Origin: Lachnospiraceae bacterium
GTDB taxonomy: Bacteria; Bacillota; Clostridia; Lachnospirales; Lachnospiraceae
NCBI GenBank assembly: GCA_024682555.1
Contig: JAIKZD010000022.1
Location: 23,180 to 87,179, forward strand
Direction: 5' to 3'
DNA length: 64,000 bases
The notes beneath the pieces are model-generated. The model was not told where the DNA came from, searched no databases, and worked only from the letters and a program-made list of their open reading frames with translations. Below, piece by piece: positions 1-10,120 of the stretch. Position 1 is the first letter of the stretch. Every line of letters begins with the position of its first letter. A program made the position numbers and the translations under genes.

Positions 1-932
1 TTATTATGTTCACTGCTTCCGAGTACAAACATGTCATATTTTCTGGTCATTTCTTTCCTGATATGATGCAGAAAGCACCTGTAAAGATCTCCGTTGTCAT
101 CCTCGGCAAGGAAAAAAGACAGAAAAGCAAACTTTGCCCGGCTTTTGGCCTTTGGGATACGGATATAGCCAAGACACGAAAGAAGGAAGTTAAACATTCG
201 AAGAAGGGCTATCTTTTTTGAATAACTCTCCACAATATACTGCTTGCAGTCCGACCTGTCCCAGAGAGCACCGGCGGCCTTTATCCTCTTTCCTTCCGAA
301 AGGATGTAGAAATCCGTTATATCAGGCAGGTTTTCCTCATCAAATGAATCAAACACCGGGAAAAAATTCTTACTGCTTCCCTTTTCTTTCAAAAAACCGA
401 GTATTTCTTTTGCATCCTTCTCCTCTGCCCTTCTAAAGGAAAGACCCGGACAGGGATTTTTTATGCGCACCGCAGGACTTATTATATAGGTGCGGTATCC
501 GTCGATCTGTACGGAAAAGGGCAGCTTCTTTCTTCTTTTTGTGAGCATTTTAATAACATCTGTATTTTCTTTGACCACGGAACAGTAAAAAACCTCGGAA
601 TCGGCAGGATCATACATTTTGTCGAAGGCCTCGATCCAGTTGATCAGCCCTTCATAGTCATGAGCCCGTTTCATATTTGTCACATAACTGACAGTGTGTA
701 CTTCGGAGTTTATGTACATTTTCCGGGGTATACAGGCTATGGTCCCCACCACTTCCTCATCTTTTTTAAAAACTCCTATAACGGATCTGCCGCTTTCCTT
801 CATAAGAGAACCGTACGGATCGGGACGTCTGGTATAGAGGAGCTTAATATCCCCCTTGACCGCATCGCTTTCCATGATCCTGAGTATGCCTTCCCCGTCC
901 TTTTCAGATGCAAACATGAACCCTGCGCTCAT
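1..932 (-). CDS. GNAT-family N-acetyltransferase-like protein (partial, runs off left edge)
   Basis: Manual minus-strand translation from ATG at 932: MSAGFMFASEKDGEGILRIMESDAVKGDIKLLYTRRPDPYGSLMKESGRSVIGVFKKDEEVVGTIACIPRKMYIN..., open to position 1. Missing from ORF track because it has no stop in the window. ATGA overlap with upstream radical SAM gene. Confidence 0.65.
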   Translation of the reverse strand, partial: MSAGFMFASEKDGEGILRIMESDAVKGDIKLLYTRRPDPYGSLMKESGRSVIGVFKKDEEVVGTIACIPRKMYINSEVHTVSYVTNMKRAHDYEGLINWIEAFDKMYDPADSEVFYCSVVKENTDVIKMLTKRRKKLPFSVQIDGYRTYIISPAVRIKNPCPGLSFRRAEEKDAKEILGFLKEKGSSKNFFPVFDSFDEENLPDITDFYILSEGKRIKAAGALWDRSDCKQYIVESYSKKIALLRMFNFLLSCLGYIRIPKAKSRAKFAFLSFFLAEDDNGDLYRCFLHHIRKEMTRKYDMFVLGSSEHN

Positions 933-2269
933 TTTTTCACTTCCTCCAGGTTTTCTCCCACGGGAATACCGATCCGTTTATCCACCTCAAAATGAAAAAG
1001 GATATTTATATACCAGTATGCAAAATTGATATAGAGCTTTTTTGTACGTTTAAAGCAGGTGATACCCCTTGAAAGAATGGAACCGAAGCGGAAAAACTCT
1101 TTTTTATACTTTCTGCAGAGGGCACGCAGTTCCTCTGCGGATACGGATTTCGGGACAAATGAGATAGTCCCGAAGGTGTAACCCTCTTCAAGCCACCATT
1201 TGTCGCAGATGAGCCGTCCCTCATCCTGAAAGGTCCTGTAGGTCGGTGTCCCGGGAAAAGTCAGCAGATGATTGAAGGCTATGACAAAGAACTGATGCTT
1301 CCTTGTAAACTCAAGCGTCCGTTGGAAGCTTTCCTCGGTATCCTCGTCAAAACCAAACACAAAGGAAGCATAGATGCTGATCCCGACCCTGTGTATAAGC
1401 TCTATGAGCTCGTCTCTCTCTCCAAGCCTTGCGGTCCATTCCTTGTTCATCTGCTTCAGATTCCCGCTGTTAATGGATTCAAAGCCTATGAGCACCATCT
1501 CGCAGCCGCTTTCCTTCATCAGGCGCAGCATTTCCTCGTCTTTTGCGATATCTAAGGTGATCTGTGTGGTCCAGGTCACTTTAAGCTTCTTAATCTCATT
1601 AAACAGCTCTCTTGCAAAGCTCTTATTTGAAAATATGCTGTCATCCACAAGAAAAAACAGCTTATGTTTACAGGATCTCATCTCATCGATGATATCCTGT
1701 ACTTCCCTGTGTATGTATCCGGAATCATAGTATTTTGCGATGGAGCAGAATTCACAGTTATGAAAACAGCCCCTGCCTGTTTCCACCAGGGAGACCGGAA
1801 GGTACTTTTTCATTTTTTTCGCATAGATCGAACGGTCGGCCCTTTTGTAATCTATACAGGGTTTTCCGATGTATTCCTTTTTCAGCATGCCGGTTTTGAT
1901 GTCTTCAAGCAGGAGCCTTAAGTTTTCACCGCAGTTATTGATCATTATGGCATCACAGTGTTCCTTCACCTCCCCGGGAACCAGCGTTGCATGATAACCG
2001 CCCATGATCACTTTTTTACCGCGCCTTCTGAACTGCTCGGATATATAATAAGCCCGCTTTGCAGTATAGGTCTCAACGGTTATCAGTACCGCATCCGTAT
2101 CCGTTTCGTAATCAATGCCCTCGATCCTGTCATCAAAGAATTCCCTCTCACAGTCCTTCGGAAGCAGGGCACTAAGCACGGCGATGGTAAGGGGTTCCAT
2201 CAGCCAGGATCTTAAATATCTCTCGTCAGGCTTTTTCCCGATGGCTGGCAGTATGAACGTTACCTTCAT
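929..2269 (-). CDS. B12-binding-domain radical SAM protein (paralog 1)
   Basis: CX3CX2C in GRGCFHNCEFC; N-terminal MGGYHATLVP B12-binding-like region; PGTPTYR. Likely start at internal M (MKVTFILPAIGKK, 2269) rather than 2287. Confidence 0.9.
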   Translation of the reverse strand: MKVTFILPAIGKKPDERYLRSWLMEPLTIAVLSALLPKDCEREFFDDRIEGIDYETDTDAVLITVETYTAKRAYYISEQFRRRGKKVIMGGYHATLVPGEVKEHCDAIMINNCGENLRLLLEDIKTGMLKKEYIGKPCIDYKRADRSIYAKKMKKYLPVSLVETGRGCFHNCEFCSIAKYYDSGYIHREVQDIIDEMRSCKHKLFFLVDDSIFSNKSFARELFNEIKKLKVTWTTQITLDIAKDEEMLRLMKESGCEMVLIGFESINSGNLKQMNKEWTARLGERDELIELIHRVGISIYASFVFGFDEDTEESFQRTLEFTRKHQFFVIAFNHLLTFPGTPTYRTFQDEGRLICDKWWLEEGYTFGTISFVPKSVSAEELRALCRKYKKEFFRFGSILSRGITCFKRTKKLYINFAYWYINILFHFEVDKRIGIPVGENLEEVKK

Positions 2270-3626
2270 GCTTTCTCTCCTCTTCATCCTTTTCGTGACA
2301 CCCGAAGGTCATTCCCTGCTTCTCGAATACTTCCCTTCGAAAAACCGGATTGTATATCAGATAGGTAAAAAACCTCACCGGATTGCGCAGATTGGTCCTC
2401 GGTTCAAACAGCCGGTATAATACGGAAGAAAGGCTGTTAAAATCACGTCTGCAATTAAATCCGGCCTCCGTAAGCTCATCGGGAGTCATATTCTTCGGAA
2501 CAAAGGCCGTATAATTAAACCGGTACTGCTCATGCAGCCACCATTTTCCGTCATACAGAAGGCGGCCTTCCCTTTCAAGCTCGTCATACAGGGGGGTGCC
2601 CGGATAGGGCATCAGGATATTATAGGCGGCAAAGGTGAATTTGTTATGTATGGCGAATTTACAGGTCGCACGGATGGATTCAAGGGTGTCGGTATCATGG
2701 CCTATGGTGAATGCCGCCCAGGTCTGAAGCCCGTAGTGCCTGAGCTTTTCCACCGCTTCCCTGTAATTATCCTTTACGAATCTGCGGTTTACGCCCTTTT
2801 TCATGTTTTCGATACTGTCCGGACGTATGGACTCAAAGCCTATGACAAGACCCAGGCATCCGCTTTTTACCATCAGTCTCATCAGATCATCGTCATCGAG
2901 CATGTCAATGCTTCCCTGACTGACCCAATATACCTTAAGCGGGATAAGGGCTCTGAACAGTTCCTTTGCCCGTTCCCTGTCAGCTACGATATTGTCATCC
3001 ACAAAGAACAGAAGCTTTCTTTTCTGGGATCTGATCTCTTCAACTACCTCATCTATATCCCTTGTATAATGATGCTGCTCAAAATACACGCTGCTGGCAC
3101 AATACTTACAGTTAAATCTGCACCCGCGGCTGAACTGTAAAAGCGAGATGGGCATATATTTTTTACCCTTGTAGATATCGCGCCTTGTTATCACTCCCTT
3201 TTGAGGGATACCGAAGCTTTTACAGACATACTCCTCCTTAAGCAGACCGTTTTTTAAGTCATTTATCATATTTCCCCATTCGCTTTCGGCATCGCCGATC
3301 ATGATGGAATCCGCATGCTCCTTAGCCTCGGACGGAAGCAGTTTTACGTGGATACCTCCCATGAGCACCTTAACTCCGCGCTTTCTGTACTCATCGGCGA
3401 TCTCATAGGAACGCCTGGCCGTGAAGGTTTCAACCGTTATCGCTACAAGATCCGTTTTTTCATCATAAGGGACCGGCTCAAGACGGTCATCATACATCAC
3501 CACCTCCACATCAGGGGGTGTGAGCGCCGCAAGTATCCCAAGCTGCAAAGGCTCCATGCTGGCATTGTCCACATACAGGCTGTGTTCCCTGCGTCCTATA
3601 TTTGGTTTGATCAGTGTGATCTTCAT
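2226..3626 (-). CDS. B12-binding-domain radical SAM protein (paralog 2)
   Basis: SRGCRFNCKYC; MGGIHVKLLPSEAKEHAD; PYPGTPLYDELEREGRL. Confidence 0.92.
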   Translation of the reverse strand: MKITLIKPNIGRREHSLYVDNASMEPLQLGILAALTPPDVEVVMYDDRLEPVPYDEKTDLVAITVETFTARRSYEIADEYRKRGVKVLMGGIHVKLLPSEAKEHADSIMIGDAESEWGNMINDLKNGLLKEEYVCKSFGIPQKGVITRRDIYKGKKYMPISLLQFSRGCRFNCKYCASSVYFEQHHYTRDIDEVVEEIRSQKRKLLFFVDDNIVADRERAKELFRALIPLKVYWVSQGSIDMLDDDDLMRLMVKSGCLGLVIGFESIRPDSIENMKKGVNRRFVKDNYREAVEKLRHYGLQTWAAFTIGHDTDTLESIRATCKFAIHNKFTFAAYNILMPYPGTPLYDELEREGRLLYDGKWWLHEQYRFNYTAFVPKNMTPDELTEAGFNCRRDFNSLSSVLYRLFEPRTNLRNPVRFFTYLIYNPVFRREVFEKQGMTFGCHEKDEEERKHEGNVHTASHREKA

Positions 3627-5029
3627 AGGCTTTTTCCCTGTTTTCTGTGTATCTCGCTTCTAGAGATCAGATTGATGGCGAGAAATACCGTAATATTGAG
3701 CAGCGAACGGTGATTGACCTTTTCCCGGAGCAGTCTTTTAAAGATGTTCTTCCATGTATTGAAGTCATATCTTGCGCTTTTGCATCCATCCCTGAGTTCT
3801 TCCGTACTCATGGAGCCCGGATAATACATGGCATCCCCGTAACGGTAGGAAGGATCGAGCCACCATTTTTCAAATCTTAACCTGCCCTCTTCCTTCATCC
3901 TCAAAAACAGCTGTGTCCCGGGAAGGATCATGAGCGGATTGAAATTTGCCACCGTAAGATTATTCCTCATTGCAAATTCATATGTGTCCTTTATAGATCC
4001 TGCCGTATCGTGGTCATATCCGAGGACGAACATGCCGTAGATCATGATATTGTGCCGGTATATATTTTTAAGGGCCTCTTCAAGATGCATGATATCGTCA
4101 TCTGCTGCATTTTTGCCTTCCCGGCGGCCGGTTTCTCTCAAAGGATTCTCCCTGCCGTTTCTCATGATACCGATATTGGCGCTTTTTTTCATGATCCTGA
4201 GGTTATCTTCATTCAGTGACTCAAGTCCGATCAGCACCATAAAACAGCCTGATTCATACATCATATCCAGAAGCTCGTCTTTGAAGGCGATCTCAAGACT
4301 TATCTGGCAGGCCCACTTCTTTTTAAGCGGTTTTATGGCTTTAAAAAGAGCTTTTGCGCTTTCCTCATCGAAAAAGAGGTTATCATCGATAAAAAATACC
4401 AGCTTCTCCCTGCTTTCACGTATCTCCCTTACCACTATACCGGTCTCCTTCTGCCTGACATCTCCGGGATAAAGGCTCTTTATGGAGCAGAAATCACAGT
4501 TAAACTTACATCCCCGGGAGGCCTGGATCATGGCAAGGGGAAGGTATTTTTTCCCTCTGTAGCAGGAGGAATTCGGATCCACATAGGACATATGACAGGC
4601 ATTCTGTGAGGAATAGACCCGTTTTATCCTGTGTCCGGGTAAAAACCCGGACTTATCCGCTTTTTCCCCGGACACATCCTCCATAAGCTGTCTCCAGGTA
4701 TCCTCGGCATCACCCTTTAACACTATGTCGGCATGCTCCAAAACCTCTTCCTCCATGGCGGTGGGATGGAAACCGCCCATCACGGTAAGGTTGTCCTTCC
4801 TCTTATATTTTTCCGCAAGTTCATAGGCATGCCTTGCCGCAAAGGTCTCCACGGAAAAGGCGATGATATCCGCATCAAGGGTATCCGGCAGCGCCTCGAT
4901 CCTCTCATCATAGAATATAAGCTCATGCTCAGGCGGCGTCAGTTTTTCTATGAGTGCAAAAACAAGGGGTTTTAAGGCATCCCTGCCCTTACTGTACATC
5001 ATGTTTACTTTTATAAATACGATCTTCAT
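3623..5029 (-). CDS. B12-binding-domain radical SAM protein (paralog 3)
   Basis: SRGCKFNCDFC; MGGFHPTAMEEEVLEHAD; LPGTQLFLRMKEEGRL. Confidence 0.92.
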   Translation of the reverse strand: MKIVFIKVNMMYSKGRDALKPLVFALIEKLTPPEHELIFYDERIEALPDTLDADIIAFSVETFAARHAYELAEKYKRKDNLTVMGGFHPTAMEEEVLEHADIVLKGDAEDTWRQLMEDVSGEKADKSGFLPGHRIKRVYSSQNACHMSYVDPNSSCYRGKKYLPLAMIQASRGCKFNCDFCSIKSLYPGDVRQKETGIVVREIRESREKLVFFIDDNLFFDEESAKALFKAIKPLKKKWACQISLEIAFKDELLDMMYESGCFMVLIGLESLNEDNLRIMKKSANIGIMRNGRENPLRETGRREGKNAADDDIMHLEEALKNIYRHNIMIYGMFVLGYDHDTAGSIKDTYEFAMRNNLTVANFNPLMILPGTQLFLRMKEEGRLRFEKWWLDPSYRYGDAMYYPGSMSTEELRDGCKSARYDFNTWKNIFKRLLREKVNHRSLLNITVFLAINLISRSEIHRKQGKSL

Positions 5030-5035
5030 AGCAGT

Positions 5036-6325
5036 TCAATCGATCCCCAGATATTTAAAACCGAGATTTGTCGAAAATCCCATAAGTTTGGCCGTCAGAC
5101 CCTTAGAGGTGATCATCTTTACTCTTTTAAATATATTCTTAAATGTATATGTTTCCTTCCAGACATATCTGTAGATCTCTTCCAGTCTTTCGGGGCTCAT
5201 TCCCTCCGGCAGAAATACTGCCTTATGCTGGGTATAATCTTCCCAGTTCTTATCCGTAATACGTCCCTCTTCGTCCATCTTCCGGTACAGCCTTGTGCCG
5301 GGAACAGGCGTGAGTATGGCAAATCTTGCGAGATTTAACCCAAGCTCGTTGACCCGCTCAGGAAGTTTTATCAGATCTTCCTCCGTATCACCGTCCATCC
5401 CAAGGACAAAACAGCCGTTAACCATTATGCCGTGTTTCTTTATGTTGTCTATCGCTTCTTTGTAGTGTTCGGTACGGTTAAAATCCTTTCCGGCCCTTTT
5501 TAACGCGGTCTGATTTAAGGATTCCAGACCGAACAGCAGACCGTTACAGCCGCTTTTTTCCGCAAGGTTCAGCAGTTCTTCGTCAAATCCCACGTCGACG
5601 GTCGCGCTTCCCGCCCACCGGATGTTAAGCGGGATCAGTGCTTTCATAAGCTTTATGGAATAATCCCGGTTACCGAAGAAATTGGGGTCATAGAAGATTA
5701 TGATCTTTTTCTTAAGAGACCTTATCTCTTCGATCACGTTTTCCGCGGGCCTTGCCGTCGCATCCTGCCACATATCGCTTATGGTGCAGAAACTGCAGCG
5801 ATTGGGACAGCCCGGGTTTGCAAGCACTGCAGGATATTTAAAGTAATTCTTAAGTGATATCCTGTTTCGGTCGGGTGCGGGTATGTCACATCCCCGGACA
5901 CAGGTATCCTCATACCGCCTTTTGGGGGTTCCCTCTTCAAAATCCTTCAGAAATGCCGGGATGGTATATTCTCCCGGTCCTATGAACACGGTATCCGCAT
6001 GCAAAAGGGCCTCATCCGGATTGTATTTTACATGATAACCGCCCATGCAGACATAAGCCCCTTTTTCTCTGAACCTCTGTGCTATTTCATATCCGTGGTT
6101 CACCGTAGAGGTTATGGAGGTTATCATAACAATGTCATAGCTCTTCTCAAAATCAACCTTCTGAGACATCTCATCCACGGTATCGATCCGATATGAAGGC
6201 CGTGCTTTTTCGATTATGGCTGCCAGGGATCCGATAGTTATGGGCGCATAGGAAAGCAGGGTGGAAAGCCTGCTTCGGTAGCTTCTGTCGGTTGTATGCC
6301 AGGGCAGGATCAAAAGTATTATCAT
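5036..6325 (-). CDS. B12-binding-domain radical SAM protein (paralog 4)
   Basis: NPGCPNRCSFC; MGGYHVKYNPDEALLHAD; PVPGTRLYRKMDEEGRI. Confidence 0.92.
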   Translation of the reverse strand: MIILLILPWHTTDRSYRSRLSTLLSYAPITIGSLAAIIEKARPSYRIDTVDEMSQKVDFEKSYDIVMITSITSTVNHGYEIAQRFREKGAYVCMGGYHVKYNPDEALLHADTVFIGPGEYTIPAFLKDFEEGTPKRRYEDTCVRGCDIPAPDRNRISLKNYFKYPAVLANPGCPNRCSFCTISDMWQDATARPAENVIEEIRSLKKKIIIFYDPNFFGNRDYSIKLMKALIPLNIRWAGSATVDVGFDEELLNLAEKSGCNGLLFGLESLNQTALKRAGKDFNRTEHYKEAIDNIKKHGIMVNGCFVLGMDGDTEEDLIKLPERVNELGLNLARFAILTPVPGTRLYRKMDEEGRITDKNWEDYTQHKAVFLPEGMSPERLEEIYRYVWKETYTFKNIFKRVKMITSKGLTAKLMGFSTNLGFKYLGID

Positions 6326-6345
6326 AAAAAACCTTTCCCGAAATA

Positions 6346-7710
6346 TCAGTTCCGATCATTCCCGGCCTGCGAAAGGGCATCCACTTCAGGTATATCGGAA
6401 TTGTCAGTCATCACACTCTCGTCATAGGCCTCGAAATTCTTTGCATATCTGCGGTAGCCTATATTTGCGATCAGATATATGAAAAACCATCTGCCTATCC
6501 GCTTACGGTCAAACCTCTTAAAGATGGCCTTCCAGGAATAGCAGGCTTTCCATGCCCTGTCGATCCCCGAAAGGAGTTCCTCCTTTGTCATCTGTTTCGG
6601 TTTGTATACTACATGCTCAACGTCATAAAGAGCCCAGTCTCTCTCGGTGATACGGCCTTCCTTTTCAAGTTCCCGGTAAAAGGAGGTTCCCGGAAAAGGC
6701 GTGATTATCGAAAATCTCGGCAGATCGATCATTGAATCCATGCAGAGTTCTGCCGTTCTGTCAAAAACATCTTTTCCGTCCTCATCGCTTCCGAAGGCGA
6801 AACAGCCCATTACAAGGATCCCGTGATCATGAAGCTTATCCATCAGCCATTTGTAATCCCCGACTCTGTTGACTCCCTTGTTTATCTCACTCTGGGTTTC
6901 CTGGTTGACGGATTCGAATCCCAGGAGCAGTCCCTTGCACCCGCTTTTCTGAAAGACCGTTATAAGCTCGTCATTATGTCCTATGGCGGTGGTTGTAAGG
7001 CCGAACCACCATTTTTTCAGGGGGATCATGGCGGTAAACAGTTCCTTTGCATATCTTATGTCAGCGATAAGATTGACATCCGGAAAAATAACAACTTTAC
7101 CCTTAAGTGTCTTTATCTCATCAATGACATCCTTTACGGGGCGGGTCAGGACATGTCCGCCGAAGGCGGCGGGATATGCGCAGAACGAACAGGAATGATT
7201 GCAGCCCCGGACACATTCCACGGTATTGAGTGTGATGTATTTGCTCTTTTTGAGCAGATCCTTTCTGGGGATAGGACGGTTTGCGATAGAAGGGCACTCC
7301 GCCTCATCCTCATAGAATTCCTTTAAAGTATGGGCTTTTGCGTCAGCTATGGCCTGCTTAAAGGTCCTGTCTCCAAGCCCTGTAAGTACCGCATCGGCAT
7401 GCTCCTTTGCCTCCTTCGGCATGAGAGTGGGATGGACCCCTCCGATAAGAACGGGGATCCCCCGGCTTCTGAAATAGTCCGCATATTTATAGCATCTGGT
7501 GGCAGTTCCGGTAATGCAGGTGATGGCCACCACATCCGCCGAAAGATCAAGGGGGATCGGTTCAGCGGTCTCATCATAGATAACCACCTCTTCTTCAGGG
7601 ATCAGTGCCGCAAGAAGAGCCAGTGTGATAGGTGCATAATGGAGATTTTTATGAAACATCCCGTTGTAGCGGTGCATGGCACCTGCCGGTGACAATAAAG
7701 CGACTTTCAT
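6346..7710 (-). CDS. B12-binding-domain radical SAM protein (paralog 5)
   Basis: VRGCNHSCSFC; IGGVHPTLMPKEAKEHAD; PFPGTSFYRELEKEGRI. Confidence 0.92.
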   Translation of the reverse strand: MKVALLSPAGAMHRYNGMFHKNLHYAPITLALLAALIPEEEVVIYDETAEPIPLDLSADVVAITCITGTATRCYKYADYFRSRGIPVLIGGVHPTLMPKEAKEHADAVLTGLGDRTFKQAIADAKAHTLKEFYEDEAECPSIANRPIPRKDLLKKSKYITLNTVECVRGCNHSCSFCAYPAAFGGHVLTRPVKDVIDEIKTLKGKVVIFPDVNLIADIRYAKELFTAMIPLKKWWFGLTTTAIGHNDELITVFQKSGCKGLLLGFESVNQETQSEINKGVNRVGDYKWLMDKLHDHGILVMGCFAFGSDEDGKDVFDRTAELCMDSMIDLPRFSIITPFPGTSFYRELEKEGRITERDWALYDVEHVVYKPKQMTKEELLSGIDRAWKACYSWKAIFKRFDRKRIGRWFFIYLIANIGYRRYAKNFEAYDESVMTDNSDIPEVDALSQAGNDRN

Positions 7711-7728
7711 CGGACCCTCTTCCTGTTC

Positions 7729-8910
7729 CTATACGGAAATAAATGAACCTGCTGCCATTACAAGATACATGACAAATACGACTGCCACGGTTATCATCGA
7801 AGTCTCCGCGGGCTTTAACATACTCACTTTTTTTCCCTTTGTGCAGATCAGATAAGTCGGGATCAGCATTAAGGAGATGATGACGGCCACGGCTCCGCCG
7901 GCTATCTTCATATACTCCATAAAGCCCCCGGGTATTATAAAGGTTATCAGAAGAGCCGGCACGGTAGCAAGAACAAAGCTGAGACCGAAGGTCTTCTTAG
8001 TCCTTGCGGATATGATCCCGCAGGTTGCAAAACCTATGGACCAATAGGAGGTAAACATCGCAAGAAGGATAAACAGGGATCCGAGTATCCTTATGATACC
8101 TCCGACCGCTTCCGCCCATCCGACCACAGCAACCTTTGTTACCTCAGGAGACGTGATCACCGCACAGACCGTAACGATGAGGGAAATGACGAGATTAATA
8201 AAAAGGCCGAGAAACACAGACTTACGTATCGCCCTCTCATCATTTTCAAGGAGCTCCGTAACCTGAGGAAGTGCAAAGATCGCCGAAAACGAAAACATGA
8301 TCATGCTGTAGGCAGCCACAATACCGGCAGTTTCCCGGAAGCCTTTAAGCAAAAGAAAAGCCCTGCAGGCCGAAGCATTGACATTCCCCGCCGAAACCAA
8401 AGCAGCCATAAAAAGGATCGCTCCCATCACACAAACAGTAACCTTCTCGCTGATACTGACGGCATGAAGTCCAAGGAGCACCACTATAGCCGCAAGTATG
8501 TAAAAACCTGCCCCGAAGAAATATTCAGGTACGTCCGGAAAAATATCATGCGTTATCTCTGCCGCACCTGCGATATAGGCTGCAAGGTTCGTCTCAAGGA
8601 CCACAACCATTATGATGAAAAACCCTGTTTTAAGCACATTTTTAAGCTTTCCCCTGAAGAGGTAGGTATTAAAGGCGCTTAGGATATCCGCCGTATCCCC
8701 TGTATTCAGTAAGATCTGAGCGATCATAAGATGCATCAGGACACTGATCAGATATGCGGACAGAAACGCGATGATACCGCCCGGGATCCCGATCTTTGAA
8801 ATAAAATACGGGATCGCCATAACACCGCTTCCTATCCCGTTCCCGGCTACTATGGCGGCTGCCGAAAATACCGATCCCCTATGTTCTTTAGAGTTTATCC
8901 GCTTATTTAT
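7729..8910 (-). CDS. Amino acid permease (HAAAP/aromatic amino acid transporter-like)
   Basis: Polytopic membrane protein. ORF track starts at ATG 8820, but the frame stays open upstream and encodes a permease TM1 (...KEHRGSVFSAAAIVAGNGIGSGVMAIPYF). Candidate start ATA at 8908-8910, 7 nt after GGAGG. Confidence 0.75.
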   Translation of the reverse strand: MNKRINSKEHRGSVFSAAAIVAGNGIGSGVMAIPYFISKIGIPGGIIAFLSAYLISVLMHLMIAQILLNTGDTADILSAFNTYLFRGKLKNVLKTGFFIIMVVVLETNLAAYIAGAAEITHDIFPDVPEYFFGAGFYILAAIVVLLGLHAVSISEKVTVCVMGAILFMAALVSAGNVNASACRAFLLLKGFRETAGIVAAYSMIMFSFSAIFALPQVTELLENDERAIRKSVFLGLFINLVISLIVTVCAVITSPEVTKVAVVGWAEAVGGIIRILGSLFILLAMFTSYWSIGFATCGIISARTKKTFGLSFVLATVPALLITFIIPGGFMEYMKIAGGAVAVIISLMLIPTYLICTKGKKVSMLKPAETSMITVAVVFVMYLVMAAGSFISV

Positions 8911-10108
8911 GTTCCATCCTCCATCTGATACTGCGCTTCAGATAATCCACATATTCCGGATTTTTGCACATGCCCTTGCCCTCGACATCCGAGATCTTGG
9001 CCACATCCTGTCCGTTACAGGCGGTAGTCTTCATCACAATATTGAGAGCCGGGACCTCGGTATCGTTTGATATATATGTCCCTATACCGAAAGCAACCTT
9101 TGTCCTTCCTTCAAAATGCCTGTATATGGCGTCCGCCCTGTCAAAATCAAGACTGTCCGAAAACAGCAGGGTTTTTGAGGCGGGATCGACTGAAAGCTCT
9201 TTATAGTGAGCGATCATTTTCTCTCCCCACTCGATGGGATCGCCGGAATCATGTCTGACACCGGAGAACAGTGTGGCATAGGTAAGCTGGAAATCCTTAA
9301 GGAAACATTCCGTTGTAATGGCATCCGTAAGGGCTATGCCGTTTAAAACACCGTATTCCTTTACCCAGGCATCAAGGGCATACCAGTTGGAATATGCGGG
9401 ATTATGCTTATGATTGCCCTGTCCCGCACACATGATCCATTCGTGAGCCATTGTTCCCACAGGGGTTACTCCGAATTTTTTTGCAAGATATACGTTTGAA
9501 GTACCCACAAAGGTTGAATTCTTAAGATCGGCCTCTGCAAGGGTCTGTACCGCAAGCTCCTGAGCCTCTGCCGAAAGCCTGCGTCTTAACCCGAATTCAC
9601 TGAAGGTACCGATGCAAAGAGATCCGTCGATAAGCTTTTTTACCTTTTCATCAAGTCTATCCCTGAAGCTTTGCATAAGCCGGTCGTAATCATAGGCCAT
9701 GCGGAAATAGACTTCGTTCACTATGGCAAGGGTCGGGATCTCATACATGGAAGTGTTCAGCCAGGTTCCTTTTGTCTCTATGGAAAGACCGCATTCGGAA
9801 TCGGTGCCTATTTCGAAATCCTCATAGCGGGGCTTCCATAATCTCAGAAAATCAACATATGAACCCTTGATCCATTTGATCCGGTCGATATATTCAAGTT
9901 CATCCTCCGTAAACCTGAGCTTACAGTACGCTTTTATCTGGGCCTTTATCTCCTCAACCATTTCCGGTGTGAAAAAAACGTCGGTATTCCGGCATTTGAA
10001 AGACCAGGTAGTCTTATAATCGGAGAACTGATGGAGAATGGCCTGCCCCATTGACAGTTTATAGGCATCGGTTTCAAGAAGCGAATTGATTATCCTTTGT
10101 AATTTCAT
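8903..10108 (-). CDS. pncB: Nicotinate phosphoribosyltransferase
   Basis: MKLQRIINSLLETDAYKLSMGQAILHQF...; SGVRHDSGDPIEWGEKMIAHY; FGIGTYISND. Confidence 0.95.
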   Translation of the reverse strand: MKLQRIINSLLETDAYKLSMGQAILHQFSDYKTTWSFKCRNTDVFFTPEMVEEIKAQIKAYCKLRFTEDELEYIDRIKWIKGSYVDFLRLWKPRYEDFEIGTDSECGLSIETKGTWLNTSMYEIPTLAIVNEVYFRMAYDYDRLMQSFRDRLDEKVKKLIDGSLCIGTFSEFGLRRRLSAEAQELAVQTLAEADLKNSTFVGTSNVYLAKKFGVTPVGTMAHEWIMCAGQGNHKHNPAYSNWYALDAWVKEYGVLNGIALTDAITTECFLKDFQLTYATLFSGVRHDSGDPIEWGEKMIAHYKELSVDPASKTLLFSDSLDFDRADAIYRHFEGRTKVAFGIGTYISNDTEVPALNIVMKTTACNGQDVAKISDVEGKGMCKNPEYVDYLKRSIRWRMEHK

Positions 10109-10120
10109 GTGATCCTCCTC

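Noticed and set aside
660-995. 111-aa plus-strand ORF
   Set aside because: Antisense to the GNAT-like and radical SAM coding frames.
2532-3140. 202-aa plus-strand ORF
   Set aside because: Antisense to radical SAM paralog 2; no family features.
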